Assembly (NCBI GenBank): GCA_019115725.1
Contig: DXCY01000280.1
Span: 1 to 10,968 of the forward strand
Direction: 5' to 3'
Length of the DNA: 10,968 bases
Origin: Candidatus Luteimonas excrementigallinarum
GTDB lineage: Bacteria; Pseudomonadota; Gammaproteobacteria; Xanthomonadales; Xanthomonadaceae
The position numbers and the translations under genes are program-made. The notes beneath the pieces are model-generated. The model searched no databases, was not told the DNA's origin, and saw nothing but the letters and a program-made list of their open reading frames with translations. Below are positions 1 through 8,739 of this stretch, piece by piece (the stretch's first letter is position 1; each line of letters opens with the position of its first letter).

Positions 1-3
1 TAG

Positions 4-23
4 GTCGGGGCTACGCCCCCGAC
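4..23 (-). terminator. GC-rich hairpin downstream of aceA (possible terminator or palindromic repeat)
   Basis: A perfect 7-bp stem (GTCGGGG at 4-10, CCCCGAC at 17-23) encloses a 6-base loop. It is the second hairpin met after the aceA stop codon when reading the minus strand. No run of T follows it inside the window, so it is not a textbook intrinsic terminator. It could instead be one copy of a dispersed palindromic element, or belong to a gene left of the window. Confidence 0.35.
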
Positions 24-45
24 GTTCCCGGCGCCCCGCGAACGC

Positions 46-70
46 GCCGGCGAACGCCCGGGTCGCCGGC
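46..70 (-). terminator. Hairpin 10 bases after the aceA stop, candidate aceBA terminator
   Basis: GCCGGCGA (46-53) pairs perfectly with TCGCCGGC (63-70), giving an 8-bp stem with a 9-base loop. It begins 10 bases past the aceA stop codon in the direction of transcription. Position and stem strength suit an end-of-operon terminator or an mRNA 3'-end stabiliser. There is no U-tract, so termination strength cannot be judged by eye. Confidence 0.4.
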
Positions 71-80
71 ACGACAGCAA

Positions 81-1418
<1,338 letters not shown>

Positions 1419-1451
1419 TTCAGGCTCCGGGATCAGGGCAAAGTCACTGGA

Positions 1452-1474
1452 TGCCCGCCTGTGCGGCGGGCATG
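1452..1474. repeat. Intercistronic palindromic repeat between aceB and aceA
   Basis: ATGCCCGCC (1452-1460) and GGCGGGCAT (1466-1474) form a perfect 9-bp stem around a 5-base loop. On the operon strand the flanks read CGTC before the stem and CCAGTGAC after it. This resembles the widespread proteobacterial intergenic palindrome of the form GTCATTCCCGC...GCGGGAATCCAG; I recognise that by pattern, not by a search. In the aceBA transcript it would form a strong hairpin that could stabilise the upstream aceB message or partly terminate before aceA. Confidence 0.7.
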
Positions 1475-1493
1475 ACGGCGTGGGAAGGGGGGC

Positions 1494-3152
<1,659 letters not shown>

Positions 3153-3206
3153 GGGGCGATTCCTGGTTTGTTGCGGTGCGAAACACCCTCCCCCGACCCG
3201 CATTAT

Positions 3207-3237
3207 TTGACAAAGCATTTTTTTCAATGCCTATCAT
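3207..3237 (+). promoter_or_regulatory. Putative sigma-70 promoter of lysR
   Basis: A perfect -35 hexamer TTGACA (3207-3212) is followed, after a longer than ideal 19-base spacer, by TATCAT (3232-3237), a 5 of 6 match to TATAAT. Transcription would start near 3244, leaving a leader of about 20 bases before the ATG at 3265. The spacer length is the main doubt. Confidence 0.5.
3215..3230. promoter_or_regulatory. Inverted repeat GCATT-N6-AATGC, candidate operator
   Basis: A perfect 5-bp inverted repeat with a 6-base T-rich centre lies wholly between the proposed -35 and -10 boxes of the lysR promoter. A regulator bound here would block lysR transcription, the usual negative autoregulation of LysR proteins. 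It does not show an exact T-N11-A core, so binding by this LysR protein is inference. Confidence 0.45.
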
Positions 3238-3264
3238 CAGCAACTCTTATACGAGGCCGGACAC

Positions 3265-4233
3265 ATGCCCAGAAGCCGCGCCACTACGCCGCCAATGGCC
3301 TACAAGGGCGACCGTCTCAAGCCGCTGCGCGCGTTCTGCCAGACCGCCAGGCTGGGATCAGTGTCACGCGCGGCCGAGGCGCTGTTCGTCAGCCAGCCTG
3401 CGGTAACCCAGCAGCTGCAGGCATTGGAACGCGACCTGGGCATGGCCCTGCTTGAGCGCAGCGGCCGGCGGATGCTGCCCACCCGCGAGGGCGAGGTGCT
3501 GTACGAGCTGGCCGCGCCGCTGGTGGAGGGCATCGACGCCCTGCCCGAGGCCTTCCACCGTCGGGTACGGGGCCTGGACGCGGGCGAACTCAACATCGCC
3601 GCCAACAGCACCACCACCCTGTACCTGCTGCCGAAGCTGATTGCCGCTTTCCGCGCCGCACATCCCGACGTGCGCGTGGTGCTGCACAGCGCGATCACCG
3701 CCGACGGCGCCGACCTGGTGCGCGACAACACGGTCGACCTGACCTTCGGCTCCATGGTCGATGTGCCCGCCGACATCGACTACGCGCCGGCCTACCGCTT
3801 CGAACACATGCTCATCGCCCCGCCCGGCCATCCGCTGGCCAGCCGCCGCACGCTGGAGCTGGCCGATATCGCCGCCCATGAGCTCATCCTGCCCCCGCGC
3901 CGCCAGGTCACCCTGCGCCTGGTGGACCAGGTATTCCAGCGCAATCGCGTGCCGTATCACGTGGCCCTGGAGGTGGACGGCTGGGAGGTGATCAAGCAGT
4001 ACGTGGCCATGGGCATGGGGATCAGCATCGTGTCCTCGGTGTGCCTGAACGAGAACGATGCCGAGCGCCTGGCCATCCTCCCGCTGGGCGGCCTGTTCCC
4101 GGCCCGCAGCTACGGGGTGATCATGCGCAAGGGCAGGATGCTGCCGCCGCCGGCGCGCGCCTTCGTGGAACTGGTGCAGCCCGGGCTGTTCGAGCGCGGC
4201 GACGCCCGGGGCGGCGGCCACTCGGAGCGCTAG
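3265..4233 (+). CDS. LysR-family transcriptional regulator, probable regulator of aceBA
   Basis: A 322-residue LysR-type regulator. The N-terminal winged helix-turn-helix spans about residues 18-76 (LRAFCQTARLGSVSRAAEAL then SQPAVTQQLQALERDLG), followed by a linker helix and a periplasmic-binding-protein-like effector domain at about 100-305 that begins GELNIAANST. The motif GWEVIKQYVAMGMGISIV near 239-256 recalls the CysB/Cbl-like branch, which suggests a small anionic effector, but no effector can be named. The start at 3265 has GAGG eight bases upstream; the next in-frame ATG (3295) has no Shine-Dalgarno. Divergent orientation from aceB is the main reason to propose aceBA as target. In E. 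coli this operon is under IclR instead. Its TAG stop overlaps the stop of the convergent gene at 4230. Confidence 0.93.
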   Translation: MPRSRATTPPMAYKGDRLKPLRAFCQTARLGSVSRAAEALFVSQPAVTQQLQALERDLGMALLERSGRRMLPTREGEVLYELAAPLVEGIDALPEAFHRRVRGLDAGELNIAANSTTTLYLLPKLIAAFRAAHPDVRVVLHSAITADGADLVRDNTVDLTFGSMVDVPADIDYAPAYRFEHMLIAPPGHPLASRRTLELADIAAHELILPPRRQVTLRLVDQVFQRNRVPYHVALEVDGWEVIKQYVAMGMGISIVSSVCLNENDAERLAILPLGGLFPARSYGVIMRKGRMLPPPARAFVELVQPGLFERGDARGGGHSER

Positions 4234-5120
4234 GGCGCATCCGGCTCCACTTCCTCGCCAATCAGCCGGGCGACGGTGAATTCAGGCATCGCGTACACGA
4301 AGTGGAACTGGTCGCCGAAGGCACCCGTCTTCATTGGCACATTCAACTGCCGCACGCCACACGTTCCCATCGAGCAGGCCCAGAACCCACCCGAGGACGC
4401 GGCAAGATGGACCGAGAACGGCTCCAGGTCCTCCAGCAGCTGCGTGGCGGTGCGATAGACGCCGTCGTCAATCCCGGATGGCGGCCACCGCATGGCATGC
4501 ACGTTGCCGGTCAGCACCAGCAGGCGGCCGCGCGGAAGTGCTTCATAGGCGCTGCGCAGCACGAAAGCCATGTCACGGTCCCGGGCGGCGGAATTGGTGT
4601 AATCATCTGGACCGATATCGAACGGCATCACCGCCACGTCGTGTCCTGCGACGCGCAGCTGCCGGACCGCTTCCACCAGATCCAGCGCGTCCTCGGTGCG
4701 GCGACCGTCGTTGCGCTCCGGCGGCGCGTCCCAGAAGGGGCCGGCACGCATGCGCGCCCGAGCGGCCACACTGCCGTCCGAGCGCAGATAGGCCGAAAGC
4801 GCGCCGTGTTCAGTGCGCCATACCTCCAGCGCCACCAGTACCGGGCCCTCGCCGGCGTAGTGCCGGGCCAAGGCCGCCGCCACGGCGGGGGCTTCTCGGG
4901 TGCCGTGCATCTCGCCGATCACCACGATCCGGTGATCGCCTGCTTCCGCGACAATCCTCGCGGCCGCGTCGGCCACCGCGCCCTCAGCGGCCAGCACACC
5001 TGCTCCCGGGAGCAGGCCGCTTCCCAGAACCAGGCCGACCGCCAGCAGCAGGCGCCGCCAGCGGCGCATTACGTTTCCACGCCATGCCACGCCGTTTCCT
5101 GTGCTCATCCCTGTGCTCAT
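4230..5120 (-). CDS. Exported Tiki/ChaN-superfamily-like protein of unknown function
   Basis: A 296-residue protein with a hydrophobic export segment (MRRWRRLLLAVGLVLGSGLL at 18-37, possible cleavage after Ala near 44-45). The mature part carries GEMHGTREAP (69-78), ALEVWRTEHG (98-106 area), ARDRDMA (179-185) and TGNVHAMR (204-211). A GE.H motif plus a later G..H motif is the hallmark of the Tiki/TraB/ChaN/EreA-like superfamily, whose members include metallopeptidases, haem-binding proteins and esterases; which activity applies here is not decidable. Two cysteines (249, 254) could form a disulphide after export. I chose the ATG at 5120 because it overlaps the preceding stop as ATGA and has a strong AGGAG seven bases upstream. 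A start at 5069 would give a more classical signal peptide but has only a weak SD. Last gene of the arfB operon, converging on lysR. Confidence 0.8.
   Translation of the reverse strand: MSTGMSTGNGVAWRGNVMRRWRRLLLAVGLVLGSGLLPGAGVLAAEGAVADAAARIVAEAGDHRIVVIGEMHGTREAPAVAAALARHYAGEGPVLVALEVWRTEHGALSAYLRSDGSVAARARMRAGPFWDAPPERNDGRRTEDALDLVEAVRQLRVAGHDVAVMPFDIGPDDYTNSAARDRDMAFVLRSAYEALPRGRLLVLTGNVHAMRWPPSGIDDGVYRTATQLLEDLEPFSVHLAASSGGFWACSMGTCGVRQLNVPMKTGAFGDQFHFVYAMPEFTVARLIGEEVEPDAP
5097..5120 (-). repeat. In-frame 12-bp tandem duplication at the start codon
   Basis: Two adjacent 12-base units on the minus strand (5120-5109 and 5108-5097) differ only in their last base. Each begins with ATGAGCACAGG and encodes Met-Ser-Thr-Gly, so the Tiki-like protein begins MSTGMSTG with two in-frame start codons. 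The first ATG also overlaps the stop of the preceding gene. Confidence 0.85.
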
Positions 5121-6208
5121 CCGTCTGCTCCTCCCTGATCCATCAATACCGGTCCGCACTGCTCCCGGCGCACATCCCGCAGCGCGCCGCCGACGAGGAT
5201 CCCCATCGCTGCCGGATCCTCCCGGGTGGGGCTCCAGGTGCGCGTCCAGGCATCGGCCGCGGCGCTGGCCGCACCGATCGCCGCTGGCCCCAGCCGGCCC
5301 ACCAGACGCTCGCGCTCGCGATCCGAGGCCTCGCGCACCGGATGATCCACCGGCAGACCGCGCATCACCGGATGGCGCTCAAGGGCAAACAGCAGGGCCA
5401 GGGCCTGTTCCGCATCCGGCGCCACCGTCTGTGCCAGGAAGGTCCGATGCCCCATCCGGGTCAGGTCCGGCCCGCTGTCTTCGACCGGCAGATAGGCCAT
5501 GGCCAGCGCATGCAGCATGGCCAGATCGCCCCCGGTGGCGGCCCGGCGGGCCATCGCTTCCGCCTCCTGCCGATAGATCGCCAGCTCGGGCACGGCGTCC
5601 AGCAGGTCGTTGAAGCGGAAGGCATTGCCGATTGCATAGTGGCGCAGCGCCACCGGATGGCCGGCCAGCGCGGCGTTGCGCCAGTGGCGGGCCCGCTGCG
5701 CCCCGCCGGTGCGGGCCATCCCGTCACAGTGGGCGAACTCGTCGGCCGCACCCGCCAGCATCCGGTCGTACTCCTCCATGCGCCCGGCGAACGCGTCCCT
5801 GGCCTGGGCCCCCAAGGGCTCGCGCTCCACCATCGCGCGCATTTCCCCGCGTGCCGCCTGCATCGCGCCCAGCTTGAAGCGCAGCTGCTCGCACCGCTCG
5901 AACTCGGCCGCCAGCCGGCACGCCGCGGAAGAATCACCCGCGGCGGCGCGGCGCTCCAGCTCGCCCACCACCTGCCGCAGCGGGGTATCCAGCGCTGGCA
6001 ACGGCGCGAGGCTTTCCGGCCGGAAGGGCGCGCTGGCAGCACCACGCCGCGACGCCGCTTTTTCCCCGTCGCCTTGATCCGCCAACGGCGGTGCGCCCTG
6101 CTCCGGGGCACCACCCGCACCGTTGCCCGCCCGCCACAGCGGCACGCCCAGCACCACCACGCCCGCCAATACCGTCAGCAGGATCCCCGCCAGGCGCCGG
6201 GCGTTCAT
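5117..6208 (-). CDS. Membrane-anchored Sel1-like protein of unknown function
   Basis: 363 residues; I do not recognise a named family. Residues 7-24 form a single hydrophobic helix after MNARR, so the protein is probably an inner-membrane signal-anchor protein or is exported. A low-complexity Ala/Gly/Pro-rich linker follows to about residue 75. The rest is Ala-rich and helical, with segments resembling degenerate Sel1/TPR repeats: 78-102 (ending AAAGDSSAACRLAAEF), 175-195 (HWRNAALAGHPVALRHY) and 216-240 (ARRAATGGDLAMLHALAMAY). Such repeats usually mediate protein contacts. Four cysteines are at 97, 106, 161 and 351. The start has only a weak GGGGG/GGCGG ribosome site, but no better in-frame start exists. 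It follows the acyltransferase by 33 bases and overlaps the Tiki-like gene by four. The partnership suggests a shared envelope role, which is inference. Confidence 0.75.
   Translation of the reverse strand: MNARRLAGILLTVLAGVVVLGVPLWRAGNGAGGAPEQGAPPLADQGDGEKAASRRGAASAPFRPESLAPLPALDTPLRQVVGELERRAAAGDSSAACRLAAEFERCEQLRFKLGAMQAARGEMRAMVEREPLGAQARDAFAGRMEEYDRMLAGAADEFAHCDGMARTGGAQRARHWRNAALAGHPVALRHYAIGNAFRFNDLLDAVPELAIYRQEAEAMARRAATGGDLAMLHALAMAYLPVEDSGPDLTRMGHRTFLAQTVAPDAEQALALLFALERHPVMRGLPVDHPVREASDRERERLVGRLGPAAIGAASAAADAWTRTWSPTREDPAAMGILVGGALRDVRREQCGPVLMDQGGADG
5128..5136 (-). promoter_or_regulatory. Strong ribosome binding site inside the preceding gene
   Basis: The minus strand reads AGGGAGGAG here, ending seven bases before the ATG at 5120. 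It lies within the last codons of the Sel1-like gene. It decides the start of the Tiki-like gene and supports translational coupling. Confidence 0.75.
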
Positions 6209-6218
6209 GCCGCCAGCC

Positions 6219-6236
6219 CCCGGGCCCGGGCCCGGG
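6219..6236. repeat. 18-bp all-GC palindrome of three tandem CCCGGG units
   Basis: Three consecutive CCCGGG hexamers form a perfect 18-bp palindrome that nearly fills the 33-base gap between the acyltransferase stop (6242) and the Sel1-like start (6208). In RNA it would be self-complementary and may sit near or mask the weak ribosome site of the downstream gene. It may also be simple-sequence expansion. Confidence 0.6.
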
Positions 6237-6241
6237 CCACC

Positions 6242-6892
6242 TTATTCCGTCCCCCGGTTGCGGCCCTGCCAGGGCCGGTACCAGGCGCGGATACGGGCGA
6301 TATCCGCTTCCGCATCGCCGGTGGTGTGAAACGGCTCGCCGATGCCGATGATCCTGTCCGGGTAGTGGAAGTAGGCCGGCACGATCGGCACCCGGGTGGC
6401 GTCGGCGATCTTCCAGAAACCGGTTTTCCAATGTTCGACCCGCTTGCGCGTGCCCTCCGGGGCCAGCGCAAACCACAGCTGGTCGGCGCGCACGATCATC
6501 TGCGCGGCCTGGCCCACCGTGCCCTGCGGCGCAGCGCGATCAACCGGGATCACACCCAGCCGGCGCAGCACCAGCGACAGCGGCCACCAGAACAGCTGGT
6601 GCTTGCCCAGCACCGTGATGCGCAGGCCCAGCGCGAGCTTGGCTGCGAACCCCCACAGCCCGTCCCAGTTGGACGAATGCGGCGCGGCGATCAGCACCGC
6701 CCGCGGCAGGTCCGGCACCGGCCCCACCACGCGCCAGCCGCCAAGGCGCAGCACGGTGCGCCCGAACCAGCGCGCGAACCGGCTGGGCGGCACCCGCGGC
6801 ACGCTGGGCGGCATCTCAGGCAGCAGCGGCGGCCGGTGTTTGCCGTCTTCGTTCCGCTCCGCCTTGGCCTGGTCCACGTCCGCTTCCCCCAT
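6242..6892 (-). CDS. PlsC-like lysophospholipid/1-acylglycerol-3-phosphate acyltransferase family protein
   Basis: A 216-residue acyltransferase of the PlsC (LPLAT) superfamily, expected at the cytoplasmic face of the inner membrane transferring acyl groups to a lysophospholipid or similar acceptor. Motif I is HSSNWD at 72-77 (the HX4D catalytic pair His72/Asp77), motif III is APEGTR at 144-149, and VPIVPAYFH near 168-176 fits the final core strand. The frame is open upstream to 7057, but that extension lies over arfB. The ATG at 6892 has GGAG seven bases before it, inside the end of arfB, and starts four bases after the arfB stop. Residues 1-35 are charged and Pro-rich, probably disordered. 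The exact substrate is unknown; this subfamily is more divergent than housekeeping PlsC. Confidence 0.88.
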   Translation of the reverse strand: MGEADVDQAKAERNEDGKHRPPLLPEMPPSVPRVPPSRFARWFGRTVLRLGGWRVVGPVPDLPRAVLIAAPHSSNWDGLWGFAAKLALGLRITVLGKHQLFWWPLSLVLRRLGVIPVDRAAPQGTVGQAAQMIVRADQLWFALAPEGTRKRVEHWKTGFWKIADATRVPIVPAYFHYPDRIIGIGEPFHTTGDAEADIARIRAWYRPWQGRNRGTE

Positions 6893-6896
6893 GCCC

Positions 6897-7304
6897 CTAC
6901 TCCCAATCCCTGGCCGAACGGCCCCGCTTGATCTGGCCACGCTCGCGCTTGCCCTGCAAGCGGCGCTCCTTTGAACCCCGGGTGGGCCGGGTGGCGATCC
7001 GCGGCTTGGGCGGCTGCGCGCCCTGGGCAATGAAATCCTGCAGTCGCTGGCGCGCATCCTCGCGATTGCGCTCCTGGGTGCGGTAGCGCTGGGCGTTGAT
7101 TACCAGCACTCCCTCGGCCGTCACCCGGCGGTCGCGGCGGGCAAGCAGCCGCTCGCGCACCGCATCGGACAGCGAGGGCGACGCGGCAATATCGAAGCGC
7201 AGCTCCACCGCCGTGGCCACCTTGTTGACGTTCTGCCCACCCGGCCCCGAGGCGCGGATGAAGCGCTCGCTGATTTCGTCTTCCGGGATTTGCGGCACCG
7301 CCAT
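6897..7304 (-). CDS. arfB: Alternative ribosome-rescue factor ArfB (YaeJ), peptidyl-tRNA hydrolase
   Basis: Releases peptides from ribosomes stalled at mRNA ends without a stop codon by hydrolysing peptidyl-tRNA, as a codon-independent backup to tmRNA. The protein is 135 residues (E. coli about 140). The catalytic GGQ is at 22-24 within SGPGGQNVNK, followed by the release-factor-like core. The C-terminal basic tail (about 104-132, including KERRLQGKRERGQIKRG) is the part that in ArfB enters the empty mRNA channel, and it separates this protein from ordinary RF1/RF2. The frame stays open upstream to 7748, but the ATG at 7304 is decisive: AGGAGG lies six bases upstream and family homology begins there. 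First gene of a four-gene minus-strand operon, divergent from the DUF2059 gene. Confidence 0.95.
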   Translation of the reverse strand: MAVPQIPEDEISERFIRASGPGGQNVNKVATAVELRFDIAASPSLSDAVRERLLARRDRRVTAEGVLVINAQRYRTQERNREDARQRLQDFIAQGAQPPKPRIATRPTRGSKERRLQGKRERGQIKRGRSARDWE

Positions 7305-7443
7305 GGCAACCCTCCTGGTCCCGATTCTATCGCCGCCGCCCGCACGCGCCCCCGCGTCCGCCTCCTGCAGGCCCCCACAAACCCCTTGTTGCATCGGAAT
7401 CCGGCCCGCGGGAGGATGGGCGCTCTTTCCGGGGAGACCACCC
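7305..7443. promoter_or_regulatory. Divergent intergenic region between arfB and the DUF2059 gene
   Basis: These 139 bases must hold the promoters of both divergent genes. Apart from the arfB ribosome site at its left end (AGGAGG on the minus strand) and GGGGAG before 7444 at its right end, I see no convincing -35/-10 pair, operator palindrome or riboswitch. Confidence 0.4.
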
Positions 7444-7938
7444 ATGACTCTGTATCTGCGTACGCTTTCGCTCGCCCTGCTGCTGCTCCTGGCCCCGTCC
7501 GCCTTTGCCCAGCAGCCCACCCAGGAACAGGTTGGCCGTTTGCTGGAAGTCATGCGCGCCCAGCAGACGCTGGAGGCGATCCTGCCGCAGGTGCAGGCCT
7601 CGCAGCAGCAGATGGTGGCCCAGGCCACTGCCGGCCAGCAGCTCGACGCCGCCGAGCGTGAGCGCATCGAACGCATCGTGGCCCGCGGCAACGCCACCAT
7701 CGCCCAGGCGCTGGCGTGGGAGAAGCTGGAGCCGGTGTATCGCGACATCTACATGGCCACCTTCACCGGCGAGGACATGGACGCGATGATCTCGTTCTAT
7801 GAAAGCCAGGCCGGCCAGAACCTGCTCGACAAGATGCCCCAGCTGATGCAGAACACCATGCAGGCCGTGCAGCAGATGCTGATGCCGGTGCTGGCGGAGC
7901 TGGAGCAGGACCTGGCCGCAGAGGTCGGCGGGCAGTAA
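7444..7938 (+). CDS. Exported DUF2059 domain protein
   Basis: 164 residues with a clear Sec signal peptide (MTLYLRTLSLALLLLLAPSA then FAQQ, probable cleavage after Ala22), so a small periplasmic protein. The mature part is helical and very rich in Gln and Met. The DUF2059 signature lies at about 95-150: Tyr-Arg-Asp-Ile-Tyr, then TFTGEDMDAMISFYESQAGQ (107-126), then KMPQLMQ. The family is widespread in proteobacteria with no established biochemical role. The ATG at 7444 has GGGGAG seven bases upstream. It stands alone, divergent from arfB and convergent with truC, 48 bases away. Confidence 0.9.
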   Translation: MTLYLRTLSLALLLLLAPSAFAQQPTQEQVGRLLEVMRAQQTLEAILPQVQASQQQMVAQATAGQQLDAAERERIERIVARGNATIAQALAWEKLEPVYRDIYMATFTGEDMDAMISFYESQAGQNLLDKMPQLMQNTMQAVQQMLMPVLAELEQDLAAEVGGQ

Positions 7939-7957
7939 GGCAGCACGCTGTAACACA

Positions 7958-7983
7958 GCCCGCCGCGGCGTGAGCGGGCGGGC
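7958..7983. terminator. Candidate bidirectional terminator hairpin between convergent genes
   Basis: GCCCGCC (7958-7964) can pair with GGCGGGC (7977-7983), or in a shifted register GCCCGC (7958-7963) with GCGGGC (7974-7979). It fills most of the 48-base gap between the DUF2059 stop and the truC stop, the right place to end both transcripts. No T-run is present on either strand. Confidence 0.45.
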
Positions 7984-7986
7984 GGC

Positions 7987-8739
7987 CTACGCGCCGTCCA
8001 CCGCCTGCGGGAACAGCGCCAGGGCGCGCTGGAACTCCGCATCCACCGGCGCCTCCACCCGCAACCGGCGCCCGTCCTGCGGATGATCGAAAGCCAGCGC
8101 GCTGGCGTGCAGCAGCATGCGGTGGATGCCCATCATGCGGAAATGCCGGTTGTGGCGGCCGTCGCCATGGCTGGTGTCACCGATCAGATGGTGCGAGGCG
8201 TGCTTGAGGTGGCGCCGGATCTGGCGGAAGCGCCCGGTCTCCGGCCTGGCCCGCAGCAGCGCATAGCGCGAGGTGGGAAATCCCGCCGACGGCAGCGCCA
8301 GCTCGGCGCTGGCCAGACGCTCGAAACGGGTGATGGCCGGCTTCTTCAGCGGCTTCCCCGGCCCGCCATCCAGCGGATGGTCCACAGTGAACGCAGGCTC
8401 CGGCCAGCCGCGGCACACCGCCAGGTACTCCTTGTCCACGGTGCGTGACATCAGCTGCTCGCCCAGCGCCGCCGCGGTGGCACGGTCAAATGCCAGCAGC
8501 AGGCAGCCGCTGGTGGCCCGGTCCAGGCGATGGGCCGGATACACCGGTTTTCCCAGCTGCGCACGCAGGCGGTTGACCAGGAAATCCTTCTCGCCGCGGG
8601 CCAGGCGGCTGTCATGCACGGTCAATCCGGCCGGCTTGTCGACCACTGCCAGAAACGCATCTGCATGCAGGACCACGATGCCCTCCGGCCCCGCGTGGCC
8701 CGGCTCCGCTGCCCCGATTCCAGCCGCTTCCTGATCCAT
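7987..8739 (-). CDS. truC: tRNA pseudouridine(65) synthase TruC
   Basis: Isomerises uridine 65 in the T-arm region of certain tRNAs (in E. coli tRNA-Ile and tRNA-Asp). RluA-type pseudouridine synthase of 250 residues (E. coli about 260). The catalytic motif HRLDRATSG is at 70-78 with nucleophile Asp73. The TruC-type stretch from ETGRFRQIRRHLKH (167-180) through IGDTSHGDGRHNR (186-198) sets it apart from RluA/C/D; no S4 domain is present. The start is uncertain. The ATG at 8739 lacks a clear SD, a GTG at 8748 has GGAGG nine bases upstream, and an ATG at 8784 has none and lies in the AT-rich presumed promoter. Homology begins near residue 20 in any case. Convergent with the DUF2059 gene, divergent from the M16 peptidase gene. 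Confidence 0.93.
   Translation of the reverse strand: MDQEAAGIGAAEPGHAGPEGIVVLHADAFLAVVDKPAGLTVHDSRLARGEKDFLVNRLRAQLGKPVYPAHRLDRATSGCLLLAFDRATAAALGEQLMSRTVDKEYLAVCRGWPEPAFTVDHPLDGGPGKPLKKPAITRFERLASAELALPSAGFPTSRYALLRARPETGRFRQIRRHLKHASHHLIGDTSHGDGRHNRHFRMMGIHRMLLHASALAFDHPQDGRRLRVEAPVDAEFQRALALFPQAVDGA

Larger units (their letters stand above)
3153..3264. promoter_or_regulatory. Divergent aceB/lysR control region
   Basis: These 112 bases separate the divergent aceB and lysR starts. The middle (about 3200-3250) is clearly AT-rich against a GC-rich background, with a run of seven T. The region also holds the SD of aceB (AGGA on the minus strand, 3161-3164) and of lysR (GAGG, 3253-3256). GCATT occurs twice as a direct repeat (3200-3204, 3215-3219), the second copy forming an inverted repeat with AATGC at 3226-3230. 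A divergent LysR regulator commonly binds such a region to control both directions, so I infer aceBA control from here. A minus-strand promoter for aceB is less clear: TTGAAA (3222-3227) lies upstream of AT-rich sequence without a good -10 at standard spacing. Confidence 0.7.

Noticed and set aside
3153..3227. A 25-residue N-terminal extension of AceB
   Set aside because: The extension runs through the AT-rich control region and has no ribosome site, while the ATG at 3152 has AGGA at good spacing.
3364..4221. A 285-codon minus-strand frame opposite lysR
   Set aside because: Antisense to a clear LysR protein, with no ribosome site or motif.
4334..6931. An 865-codon open frame on the plus strand
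   Set aside because: It lies antisense to three minus-strand genes with recognisable motifs or tight operon junctions. Its translation is rich in Arg, Pro, Ala and His without domains, as expected from GC-rich codon phase.
7096..7443. An N-terminal extension of the DUF2059 protein on the plus strand
   Set aside because: It is antisense to arfB. A signal peptide and ribosome site sit exactly at 7444.
7305..7748. An N-terminal extension of ArfB to 283 residues
   Set aside because: It would run antisense through the DUF2059 gene. ArfB homology begins at the ATG at 7304, which has a consensus AGGAGG.
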